From positions 124,001-188,000 of the forward strand of contig BMSW01000012.1 in the NCBI GenBank assembly GCA_014649355.1: a stretch of DNA of 64,000 nt, in the 5' to 3' direction. Positions 49,701 through 57,088 of this stretch are shown here, piece after piece (position 1 is the first letter of the stretch; each line of letters begins with the position of its first letter). A model generated the notes under the pieces. It was not told the DNA's origin, ran no database searches, and saw only the letters and a list, made by a program, of their open reading frames with translations. This stretch comes from Streptomyces althioticus (lineage in GTDB: Bacteria > Actinomycetota > Actinomycetes > Streptomycetales > Streptomycetaceae). The translations under genes and the position numbers were made by a program.

Positions 49701-51375
49701 CGACCTGCCCGAGGACGGCGACGGTGCCCCGCAGGCGTCCCTGCCCGCCCTGCGGGAGGCCTACCGGGCCGCGTCCCAGGTGTACGAGAAGGTCGGCGTC
49801 GGCGCCGACCTGCGTGCCGAGCAGGCCCGCGCGGAGAGCGACGAGAGCGCCGCCCGCGCCGAGCTGGACCGGCTCAGCAACAAGGTCCGCACCCGCGCCG
49901 AGCAGCTGCTCCAGTCGCCCGACGGCTCCGACGGGCCCAGCAGGCAGGCGGCCGCCGCCCGAGCCGAGGAGCTGGTGCAGCTCCTGGAGACGCGGATGTC
50001 CGGCGCGAGCGAGCAGCTCGGCCGGCTCCGCGGCGAGGCCGAGCGTCTCGCCCCCGCCGACGGCGAGGCGCACACGGAGCTCCCCGAGGAGCTGGTCCCG
50101 CGCGACGCCGAGCACGCCCAGGCTCTCCTGCGCACGGCCACCGGTGAACTCGCCACCCGGGAGGGGGAGCTGAGTCAGGCCCGGGAGGCGCACGCCGAGC
50201 TGCTCGCGGCCCACCGGGCCGCCGAGGACGCGGCCGGCGGCTTCGACGAGATCGCCGCCATGCTCCGCGACCTGCTGCGCGAACACACCGCCGAGGAGGA
50301 ACAGGAGCAGCCCGAGCCGTACCCCGGCGACCTGGACGACGCCCGGCGGTCCGCCGCCGAGGCGCGCCGCTCGCTGCGCGGCTGCGCCGCCGACCTGTCC
50401 GCGGCCGAGGCCGCCGTGCGGGAGGCGAGCGACGTCCTGGTGCGGCACGCCAACTCCACCCGCTACGAGCAGGTCCGCACACCCGCCCGCCAGCAGATCC
50501 GCGAACTGCCCGCCTCCGCACTGCCGGAGCACGCCAAGAAGTGGGCCGACGCCTTCGCCCCCCGGCTGCGGGTCCTCACCGACGAGCTGGAACAGCTGGA
50601 GCGCAACCGCGACTCGATCGTGGACCGGCTGCGCGGCCTGGTCGAGTCCGCCCTCGCCACCCTGCGCTCCGCCCAGCGGCTGTCCCGGCTGCCGGAAGGG
50701 CTGGGGGAGTGGTCGGGGCAGGAGTTCCTGCGCATCCGCTTCGAGGAGCCCGACCAGGCCACGCTCACCGAGCGGCTCGGCGAGGTCGTCGACGAGGCCA
50801 CCCGCGCGGCCGTGAAGAAGAACTCCGACCTGCGGCGGGACGGCATGTCCCTGCTGCTGCGGGGCGTCGCCGCCGCCCTGAGGCCCAAGGGTGTGGCCGT
50901 CGAGATCCTCAAGCCCGACGCGGTGCTGCGCGCCGAGCGGGTGCCGGTCGGGCAGATGGGCGACGTGTTCTCCGGCGGGCAGCTGCTCACCGCGGCCATC
51001 GCCCTGTACTGCACGATGGCCGCGCTGCGCTCCAACGACCGGGGACGGGACAAGCACCGGCACGCCGGCACGCTGTTCCTCGACAACCCCATCGGCCGGG
51101 CCAACGCGACCTATCTGCTGGAGCTCCAGCGGGCGGTCGCCGACGCGCTCGGCGTCCAGCTGCTGTACACCACGGGCCTGTTCGACACCACGGCCCTCGC
51201 GGAGTTCCCGCTGGTCATCCGCCTCCGCAACGACGCCGACCTGCGGGCGGGCCTGAAGTACATCAGCGTGGAGGAGCACCTCCGCCCGGGCCTGCCCCAG
51301 CCGGACCCCGGCGAGGAGACCCACAGCGAGATCACGGCGACACGCATGTTCAAGCGCCCGGCGACGACGAGCTGA
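46750..51375 (+). CDS. SMC-like ATPase of a Wadjet/Mks-type condensin (JetC/MukB/MksB-like)
   Basis: 1541 residues. The N-terminal head begins MYELSRVRLYSIGPAGARYAD and holds Walker A in FLENGGGKSVLLKLIF (Lys69). Two very long Ala/Glu/Arg-rich coiled coils (~280-620 and ~800-1330) flank a globular hinge-like centre (~620-800: ILGALGDGGLLPPGPDVLATVEFLGEHGIPALPGWRYLAQAVDP). The C-terminal head carries the ABC signature VFSGGQLLTAAIALY (1406-1420) and Walker B TLFLDNPIGRANATYL, where Asp1445 is followed by Asn rather than the usual Glu. The protein should bind and extrude DNA in an ATP-dependent way with the two upstream subunits. No nuclease gene follows. Confidence 0.8.
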   Translation: MYELSRVRLYSIGPAGARYADTVLDLRGVGATVPNPAPTQAEFFADEPVGPPRRPAPAGVLFLENGGGKSVLLKLIFSVMLPGHRNTLGGASSGVLLKFLLADDCGHVALEWQHVQTGECVVVGKVSEWRGRQVSNDPRKFAEAWYSFRPGPGLSLDSLPVAEATTVRPPVEGQSGARGRRRTMKGFRDALTEAGKTYPHLEVHWEEIHERWTEHLGDLGLDPELFRYQREMNADEGEAAGLFAVKKDSDFTDLLLRAVTDTRDTDGLADLVSGFGNKLGRRAELIAERDFTAGSVDLLGRIVEAADTRSRAREIHASAERRTRTLARRLSARGAQERERAADLAHRVTSAAHAVTQAESARAHSASVAAELAYRHASLALAAAEKSAAAQKRELADARTLYAAWQAAESVLRHRAAADRVARVSAAIQEAERDAAPALAARAKAAVDLVRALHAAARDAEGLADEEEERSAALQEVSDGAYRDSTAAATEAQRARSEIGHLRQRLAEVEQETAEAVRAGWLDDSAPDADPARAALAASDAEKTTVAAWDTARETARRATEHARETAAAESRAELTAARAADAATAAERAHEGERRTAEGLAAEQRLAELLSLPGASGKRRTAVPGQRTDSEGPADSPREGGLSAEELDRFADELRELLDDAVSSAERQLFELRTAAADDARILGALGDGGLLPPGPDVLATVEFLGEHGIPALPGWRYLAQAVDPADHARVLAARPELVDGVVITDPDSHVRAREALSDAALLPRSAVAVGTAAALLAPVPASDAGDVFLVPPNPAMHDEHAADEERQALRARAAERDEEIRALAARLGKDRELAARLASWRTGCPAGRLAELAATAEQARAFAEETEAELAEARSLRAEAEEAAAEAVRVRDERQEAAQKARRAADALAGLAFRLRERAGWQAKLRELADDAAEAEARAQSCLERARAADEDRRAAQRAADDARRTARTLRAERSEIAGAPDDLPEDGDGAPQASLPALREAYRAASQVYEKVGVGADLRAEQARAESDESAARAELDRLSNKVRTRAEQLLQSPDGSDGPSRQAAAARAEELVQLLETRMSGASEQLGRLRGEAERLAPADGEAHTELPEELVPRDAEHAQALLRTATGELATREGELSQAREAHAELLAAHRAAEDAAGGFDEIAAMLRDLLREHTAEEEQEQPEPYPGDLDDARRSAAEARRSLRGCAADLSAAEAAVREASDVLVRHANSTRYEQVRTPARQQIRELPASALPEHAKKWADAFAPRLRVLTDELEQLERNRDSIVDRLRGLVESALATLRSAQRLSRLPEGLGEWSGQEFLRIRFEEPDQATLTERLGEVVDEATRAAVKKNSDLRRDGMSLLLRGVAAALRPKGVAVEILKPDAVLRAERVPVGQMGDVFSGGQLLTAAIALYCTMAALRSNDRGRDKHRHAGTLFLDNPIGRANATYLLELQRAVADALGVQLLYTTGLFDTTALAEFPLVIRLRNDADLRAGLKYISVEEHLRPGLPQPDPGEETHSEITATRMFKRPATTS

Positions 51376-51381
51376 GGGGCG

Positions 51382-51402
51382 GGCGCGGACCTCGTCCGCG
51401 CC
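51382..51402. terminator. 9-bp hairpin after the condensin-like operon
   Basis: GGCGCGGAC (51382-51390), a 3-nt turn, and GTCCGCGCC (51394-51402) follow 7 bp after the SMC-like stop codon. It ends the operon before the convergent IclR gene. Confidence 0.65.
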
Positions 51403-51468
51403 GTGACGCGAGGCCGCGGGGACAGAGGGCTGGTGGCCGCACCGCCGAAGGTCCCGCCGGCCGCGCCG

Positions 51469-52263
51469 TCAGAACCCGTACCCCATCCGCCGCGACAGTT
51501 CCTCCGCCGCCGCGGCCGTCCTGGCGCCCAGCGTGGGCACCCGGTCCGGGGTCATCCGGAAGACCGGGCCCGAGACGCTGATCGCGGCGATCACCGCGCC
51601 GTCGTGCGCGCGGACCGGGGCCGCGACGGCGACGAGGCCCAGTTCCAGCTCCTCGCGCGTCGCGGCGTACCCCTGCTCGGGCACCCGCTCCAGCTCGGGG
51701 CGCAGCACGGACGCGTCCGTGAGAGTGTGTTCGGTGAACCGGCGCAGCGGGCGCGCCAGTTGCTCCTCGCGGCGCCCCGGCGTCATGTGGGCGAGGAACA
51801 CCTTGCCGCTGGACGTCGCGTGCAGCGCCGTGCGCCGGCCCAGCCAGTCCTGCGCCGTCACCGCGGCCGTGCCGCGTGCCTGCATGATGTTGACGGCCGC
51901 GTCCTCGTCCAGCACCGCGGCGTTGACCGTCTCGCCCAGCTCGTCGGCGAGGTCCCGGCAGACGGGGACGGCCTCCTGGGAGACGTCCAGCCGCACGGCC
52001 GCCGCTCCCGCGAGGCGCAGCACACCGGCGCCGAGGTGGTACTTGCCGCGGTCACCGGCCTGCCCGACCAGGCCCCGGTTCTCCAGGACGCCCAGCAGCC
52101 GGAAGGCGGTGGAGCGGTGCACGCCCATCGCGTCTGCGATCTCCGTGACACCCGCCTCGCCGCGCCGGGCGAGGATCTCCAGCACCGTCACCGCCCGGTC
52201 CACGGACTGCACGGCGCCGCTCGTGCTCCTCCCCTGCTCCACGGGGCGTCCCGCACGGGTCAT
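51469..52263 (-). CDS. IclR-family transcriptional regulator
   Basis: 264 residues. The winged helix-turn-helix (~18-80: GAVQSVDRAVTVLEILARRGEAGVTEIADAMGVHRSTAFRLLGVLENRGLVGQAGDRGKYHLG) is followed by the IclR effector domain (~95-262: VNAAVLDEDAAVNIMQARG, LHATSSGKVFLAHM, RPLRRFTEHTLTD, GYAATREELELGLVAVAAPVRAHDGAVIAAISVSGP). The ligand is unknown. No obvious target is adjacent: its neighbours are the convergent SMC-like gene and a membrane protein on the same strand upstream. It does not look like the glycerol regulator GylR. Confidence 0.9.
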   Translation of the reverse strand: MTRAGRPVEQGRSTSGAVQSVDRAVTVLEILARRGEAGVTEIADAMGVHRSTAFRLLGVLENRGLVGQAGDRGKYHLGAGVLRLAGAAAVRLDVSQEAVPVCRDLADELGETVNAAVLDEDAAVNIMQARGTAAVTAQDWLGRRTALHATSSGKVFLAHMTPGRREEQLARPLRRFTEHTLTDASVLRPELERVPEQGYAATREELELGLVAVAAPVRAHDGAVIAAISVSGPVFRMTPDRVPTLGARTAAAAEELSRRMGYGF

Positions 52264-52350
52264 GGCCGGCCCTCACTCATCCGTACACCCGGTGCACCGC
52301 GCCCGCCGGGCCGTGCGTCGTACGGGACGCCACCCTACCGACGGCGGGTG

Positions 52351-52896
52351 TTACGGGTGGGACAGCTGCCCGGCGCCGCCCCGCCGGCGTATGCGGGCCC
52401 GCTCGCGCTCGGCGGCGCGCTGCGACCGGCGGGCCTGGCGACGCTCGCGGCGCAGCGCACGGGCCGTGCTGCTGGGCGTGGACACCACGCCGTGCCGCTG
52501 GTTCCACACCTGGCGGGTCACCCACACGTCCAGCACCGCCCAGGTGGCCGCGATGGTGCTGACGACGCTGCTGATGACCATCGGGAAGGCGAGCCAGGAT
52601 CCGGCCAGCGTGCACAGCAGGGCCACCATGGCCTGGATCAGCGTCACCGAGATGATCAGCACCGCCCGCACCGCGGCCGTCCGCACCGGATCGGGCAGCC
52701 TGCGCCGCTTGGCCGGCTCCTCCACCCACAGCGGCCGGTACGCCGCCCGGACCTCGGCCGCCTCCCGGGCGGGTCCGTCGTCCGCCCGCCGCCCGGCCGC
52801 GTCCCGCGTACGCGGGGCCGGCGCGGCCTGCTGCCGCGTCGCCTCCCGCGCCGCCGTGCCGTCGCCGGACGTCTCACGCCGCTCCGCCGTGCCCAT
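52351..52896 (-). CDS. Conserved membrane protein with basic cytosolic tails
   Basis: About 181 residues. A hydrophilic N-terminal part (~1-70, Arg/Ala-rich, ending AAYRPLWVEEPAKRRRLPDP) precedes two hydrophobic helices, AVRAVLIISVTLIQAMVALLCTLAG and AFPMVISSVVSTIAATWAVLDVWV. A C-terminal tail rich in Arg/Ala (ALRRERRQARRSQRAAERERARIRRRGG) follows. No known domain. Start codons at 52896 (ATG), 52899 and 52908 (GTG) are all possible behind one GGGGAG. Function unknown; similar proteins are found in other Streptomyces. Confidence 0.75.
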   Translation of the reverse strand: MGTAERRETSGDGTAAREATRQQAAPAPRTRDAAGRRADDGPAREAAEVRAAYRPLWVEEPAKRRRLPDPVRTAAVRAVLIISVTLIQAMVALLCTLAGSWLAFPMVISSVVSTIAATWAVLDVWVTRQVWNQRHGVVSTPSSTARALRRERRQARRSQRAAERERARIRRRGGAGQLSHP

Positions 52897-53315
52897 CACC
52901 CGTGTCACTCCCCACCGCCGCCAGCCCGCTGCTGCTGTCCGAAGACCCGGCTCCCCATTGGCTGCCCGGGTTGCGCCGTTTTACGCCGCCCAGGTGCGGG
53001 ACACGGCTCCTGTGGCCGATTCCGCCCCCATGTCCCGCAGGTAAGGACGCGCGGGGACTCGTGAAGATTCCCGGTCCGGAAAGATTTAGGCCAACCACCC
53101 TGTGAAACCTGGAAGGAAGGGCCGGGGAACCCGCCCCGGATTCCGGGAGGCAATCTCCCGCAATGGCCGGACAACTCCTCCCGAACCGGCCGCGTGCCGG
53201 AATCGAACCCTCCGGACGGGTCTTCGAGTTGGCCCCGGGGCGGTAGTAGGCTCGCGCCGTTTGTTGACGCACATGTGTGCCCTCGGTCACCCGGGGGACC
53301 GAGCTGGGGGAGGCC

Positions 53316-56231
53316 ATGCGCTTTCGCGGGAAGTCCATCCGCCGGAAGATCGTGGCGCTGCTCCTCGTGCCGCTGCTGTCCCTCACCACGCTCTGGGCCT
53401 TCACCACCGTGCTCACGAGCCGTGAGGCGAGCCACCTGTTCGACGTGTCGTCGGTGATGGAGAAGGTCGGCTACCCCGTCGAGGACACCGTCCGCGTCCT
53501 CCAGCAGGAACGGCGCCAGACCCTCGTCCATCTCGCCGACCCCCGCGCCTCCGACGGCCTCACGGCTCTCAAGGCGAGCCGCGCGGCCACGGACAGGGCC
53601 GTGGCCGCCGTCCGCAGGAGCGCGTCCGGAGACGGCGTGCGCGAGGCCATGCACGGCAGTTCCGACAAACTTGACGCCGCCCTCGACTCGTTCGAGGGCA
53701 TCGAGTCCCTCCGCCGCAGCGTCGACGACGGCACCGTCGACCGCCGCCAGGCGCTCGACCTCTACAACCGCCTCGTCGACCCCTGCTACGTGCTGCTGTC
53801 CGACCTGCACGTCGTCGAGGACGTCGGCCTCGACAAGCAGTACCGCGCCCTGGTGAACCTCTCCCGCGCCCGCGAACTGCTCTCCCGCGAGGACGCCCTG
53901 CTCGGCTCCGCCCTGATCGTCGGCACGCTGGCCCCGACCGAGGTGCGGGACGTCTCCGACCTCATGGCCCAGCGCACCCTGCTGTACGAGACCGCCCTGC
54001 CGCAGCTCCCCGCCGACGAACGCGACCGCTACGACACCTTCTGGGGCAACGCCACGACCGCCCCGCTGCGGGTCGGCGAGCAGGCCGCCGTCTTCGCCGA
54101 GGACGGCGAGCCCCGCGGCGTCACCGCCAAGAGCTGGGACACCGCCGCCGGAGAGGTGCTCGACGAACTCGGCGCCCTCAACGACCAGGCGACCGACCGC
54201 TACCAGGAACGCGTCCGGCCCGTCGCCATGGGCGTCATCGCCAAGGCCGTCGCCGCCGGTGTGCTCGGTCTCGCCGCCCTGCTGTTCTCCCTGTACCTCT
54301 CCGTGCGCGTCGGCCGGAAACTCATCCGCGACCTCAGGCAGCTGCGCCTGGAGGCCCACGAGGCCTCCGGGGTGCGGCTGCCCAGCGTGATGCGCCGTCT
54401 CTCGGCCGGCGAGCAGGTCGACGTCGAGACCGAGGTCCCGCGCCTCGAGTACGACAAGAACGAGATCGGCGAGGTCGGCCAGGCCCTCAACACCCTCCAG
54501 CGCGCCGCCGTCGAGGCCGCCGTCAAACAGGCCGAACTGCGGTCCGGCGTCTCCGAGGTGTTCGTCAACCTCGCCCGCCGCAGCCAGGTGCTGCTGCACA
54601 AGCAGCTCACCCTGCTCGACGCGATGGAGCGCCGTACCGACGACACCGAGGAACTCGCCGACCTGTTCCGGCTGGACCACCTGACCACCCGTATGCGCCG
54701 CCACGCCGAGGGCCTGGTCATCCTCTCCGGCGCAGCCCCCTCCCGGCAGTGGCGCAAGCCCGTCCAGCTCATGGACGTCGTACGGGCCTCCGTCGCCGAG
54801 GTCGAGGACTACGAGCGCATCGAGGTCCGCCGGCTCCCCAGGGTCGCCGTCACGGGTCCCGCCGTCGCCGACCTCACGCACCTGGTGGCCGAACTGCTGG
54901 AGAACGCCACCGTGTTCTCCCCGCCGCACACCGCCGTCCAGGTCGTCGGCGAACGCGTCGGCAACGGCTTCACCCTGGAGATCCACGACCGGGGCCTCGG
55001 CATGGCCGCCGACGCACTGCTCGACGCCAACCTGCGGCTCGCGGAGACACCGGAGTTCGAGCTCTCCGACACCGACCGGCTGGGCCTGTTCGTCGTCAGC
55101 CGGCTCGCCCAGCGGCAGAACGTCCGTGTCTCCCTCCAGCCGTCCCCGTACGGCGGCACCACGGCCGTCGTCTTCATCCCGGACGCACTGCTCACCGACG
55201 ACGTGCCCGACACCAACGGCGTCGGATTCCGCCTCGACCGCCCGCACCGCACGGAGAAGGAACCGGCGGACAGCCGCCGCGCCGCGCTCTCCCAGGTGCC
55301 CGTCGCCCTGCCCGGTCTGCCCGCCTCCGTGCTGGACGGACCGGTCGAACTCGAGGCGCCCGTCGACCTGGACGCCCTCGACGGCTTCCCCGCCCTGGAC
55401 GACGAGGACGGCGAGCACGGCGGCCTGTTCCGGCCCCGCCGCTCCCACCCGGACGACGAACGGCCCGGCCGCTACACCGCACGGCACGAGACCGCCGACG
55501 ACGAGCGGGACTCGGCCGGCGAGCGGGGGAGCGGACCCGTGCCGCTCACCCGTCGGGCGACCCCCAAGCTGGTCAGCTCCCACGGCCGCCCGGTCCGCGA
55601 CCAGCGGGCCCGCGGCGGACGGACCGACGACGACGCCGCCGCCCCGCACACCCGCCCCGACGCGGACGAGCCGCCTCCGCTGCCGTCCCGGCGGCGCGGC
55701 GACACCGGCCGCCGGGCCATCGGCCGTGCCGGCGCCGAACCCGTGTCGGAACTCCCCGGACGCGACAAGGAGCAGCCGGGCGCGGAGACACCGCCGCCCC
55801 TGCCCAGCCGCCGCCGCAGCACCGGACCCGTCCGCCCGGCCGAGGGCCCCGCGGAAGGGGACGCCACTCAGGCGCCCGGTCCCGCGGACCCGGCGTCCGG
55901 CGCCCCCGCCCGCCGCCCCGCGACCACGCACGGCGGCCCCGACGACTCCTCCCCGGTCACCGGCGACACGGACACCGGCTCACCGCAGCCCGACGGCGCG
56001 GCACTGCCCCGGCGCGTGCGGCAGGCCAGCCTGGCCCCGCAGCTCAAGCGCGACGCCGCGGCCCGGAAGACCGACCGGGCCCGGCCCGCCGAACGGGACG
56101 CGGACGAAGTACGCAGCCGCATGGCCTCGCTCCAGCGCGGCTGGCAGCGCGGCCGGGAGGAGAACGCCGCGGGCGACGACGCCGGCAGCGGCACAGCACC
56201 ACGACGAAGGACTAAGGGGGACGGTCGATGA
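53316..56231 (+). CDS. cvnA: Conservon protein CvnA, histidine-kinase-like membrane sensor
   Basis: 971 residues. TM1 (about 11-31, KIVALLLVPLLSLTTLWAFTTVL), an extracytoplasmic helical sensor domain of nitrate/nitrite-sensor type (~45-300), TM2 (~306-330), a HAMP-like stretch, a helical dimerisation-like region (VFVNLARRSQVLLHKQLTLLDAMERRTDDTEELADLFRLDHLTTRMRRHAEGLVIL) and an HATPase domain (N-box ELLENATVFSPP ~524, then DRGLGM ~557). The last ~330 residues are a Pro/Arg/Asp-rich disordered tail. There is no standard phospho-acceptor H-box, as usual for CvnA. GGGGGAGG (53305-53312) precedes ATG 53316. It overlaps cvnB by ATGA. Confidence 0.9.
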   Translation: MRFRGKSIRRKIVALLLVPLLSLTTLWAFTTVLTSREASHLFDVSSVMEKVGYPVEDTVRVLQQERRQTLVHLADPRASDGLTALKASRAATDRAVAAVRRSASGDGVREAMHGSSDKLDAALDSFEGIESLRRSVDDGTVDRRQALDLYNRLVDPCYVLLSDLHVVEDVGLDKQYRALVNLSRARELLSREDALLGSALIVGTLAPTEVRDVSDLMAQRTLLYETALPQLPADERDRYDTFWGNATTAPLRVGEQAAVFAEDGEPRGVTAKSWDTAAGEVLDELGALNDQATDRYQERVRPVAMGVIAKAVAAGVLGLAALLFSLYLSVRVGRKLIRDLRQLRLEAHEASGVRLPSVMRRLSAGEQVDVETEVPRLEYDKNEIGEVGQALNTLQRAAVEAAVKQAELRSGVSEVFVNLARRSQVLLHKQLTLLDAMERRTDDTEELADLFRLDHLTTRMRRHAEGLVILSGAAPSRQWRKPVQLMDVVRASVAEVEDYERIEVRRLPRVAVTGPAVADLTHLVAELLENATVFSPPHTAVQVVGERVGNGFTLEIHDRGLGMAADALLDANLRLAETPEFELSDTDRLGLFVVSRLAQRQNVRVSLQPSPYGGTTAVVFIPDALLTDDVPDTNGVGFRLDRPHRTEKEPADSRRAALSQVPVALPGLPASVLDGPVELEAPVDLDALDGFPALDDEDGEHGGLFRPRRSHPDDERPGRYTARHETADDERDSAGERGSGPVPLTRRATPKLVSSHGRPVRDQRARGGRTDDDAAAPHTRPDADEPPPLPSRRRGDTGRRAIGRAGAEPVSELPGRDKEQPGAETPPPLPSRRRSTGPVRPAEGPAEGDATQAPGPADPASGAPARRPATTHGGPDDSSPVTGDTDTGSPQPDGAALPRRVRQASLAPQLKRDAAARKTDRARPAERDADEVRSRMASLQRGWQRGREENAAGDDAGSGTAPRRRTKGDGR

Positions 56232-56659
56232 CCGAACCGAGCGCCACCGGCCACACGAACGACAAGGGCGAGCTGAACTGGCTCCTCGACGACCTGGTGG
56301 ACCGCGTCGCCAGCATCCGCAAGGCGATCGTGCTCTCCGGCGACGGTCTGCCCACGGGGGCGTCCCAGGACCTCACCCGGGAGGACAGCGAGCACCTGGC
56401 CGCCGTCGCCTCCGGCTTCCACAGCCTCGCCAAGGGCGTGGGGCGCCACTTCGAGGCCGGCGAGGTCCGCCAGACCGTCGTCGAGCTCGACGAGGCGTTC
56501 CTGTTCGTCACCGCGGCCGGGGACGGCAGCTGCCTCGCGGTCCTCGCGGACGCCGACTCCGACGTCGGCCAGGTGGCCTACGAGATGACCCTCCTGGTGA
56601 AGCGGGTCGGCGTGCACCTGGGCGCCGCGCCACGCACCGATCTGCCCTCGGGTGGGTAG
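56228..56659 (+). CDS. cvnB: Conservon protein CvnB, roadblock/LC7 domain
   Basis: 143 residues forming one roadblock/LC7 domain: LNWLLDDLVDRVASIRKAIVLSGDGLPTGASQDLTREDSEHLAAVASGFHSLAKGVGRHFEAG, ELDEAFLFVTAAGDGSCLAVLADADSDVGQVAYEMTLLVKRVG. Roadblock proteins of the MglB type regulate Ras-like GTPases; in conservons CvnB is thought to act on CvnD. Coupled to cvnA by ATGA, 9 bp before cvnC. Confidence 0.93.
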   Translation: MTEPSATGHTNDKGELNWLLDDLVDRVASIRKAIVLSGDGLPTGASQDLTREDSEHLAAVASGFHSLAKGVGRHFEAGEVRQTVVELDEAFLFVTAAGDGSCLAVLADADSDVGQVAYEMTLLVKRVGVHLGAAPRTDLPSGG

Positions 56660-56668
56660 TGGACCGAC

Positions 56669-57064
56669 ATGAGCGATCACGGTCAGGGTAGGAGCCACTG
56701 GTTCGACGACGAGGCCGGACCGGTCGTCCGTCCGTACGCCATGACGCGGGGCCGCACCACCAGTGCGGCCCAGCACCGCCTCGACCTGATCGCCGTGGTC
56801 GTCGCGGAGCCGCACGCGGACGACGCGGAGGACGACCCCTCCCTCTCCCCGGAGCACGTCGACATCGTCGGGCTGTGCCGCGACACGCCCCAGTCGGTCG
56901 CCGAACTCGCCGCCGGCCTCGACCTGCCGGTCGGCGTGGTCCGGGTCCTCGTGGGAGATCTCGTGGACGCGGAATTCGTCCACGTGAACCGGCCGGTACC
57001 CCCGGCGGAGCTGCCGGACGAGAGTATTCTGCGCGACGTGATCAACGGCCTCCGGGCGCTGTGA
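56669..57064 (+). CDS. cvnC: Conservon protein CvnC, DUF742
   Basis: 131 residues of the DUF742 family: WFDDEAGPVVRPYAMTRGRTTSAAQHRLDLIAVVV, EHVDIVGLCRDTPQSVAELAAGLDLPVGVVRVLVGDLVDAEFVHVNRP and LRDVINGLRAL. The second half is a winged-helix-like fold (SVAELAAGLDLPVGVVRVLVGDL). CvnC is part of the membrane-associated complex of conservon proteins. The next gene is not cvnD but a 5-oxoprolinase/hydantoinase, 24 bp downstream. Confidence 0.93.
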   Translation: MSDHGQGRSHWFDDEAGPVVRPYAMTRGRTTSAAQHRLDLIAVVVAEPHADDAEDDPSLSPEHVDIVGLCRDTPQSVAELAAGLDLPVGVVRVLVGDLVDAEFVHVNRPVPPAELPDESILRDVINGLRAL

Positions 57065-57088
57065 CCGGCGCGGAAGCGGGGTAGTGAC

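Noticed and set aside
46735..51324. A 1529-codon open frame on the reverse strand opposite the SMC-like gene
   Set aside because: It mirrors the highly biased codons of the forward coiled-coil gene, is Gly/Val/Arg/Asp-rich without any motif, and lacks a ribosome site. It is a by-product of high GC.
51376..51468. A fourth (JetD/MksG-like) gene after the SMC-like gene
   Set aside because: Only 93 bp with a terminator lie before the convergent IclR gene; no nuclease frame is present on either strand nearby.
51469..52263. The IclR gene as GylR, regulator of glpFK
   Set aside because: Its N-terminal and effector sequences differ from GylR and it lies 9 kb from glpK with other operons between.
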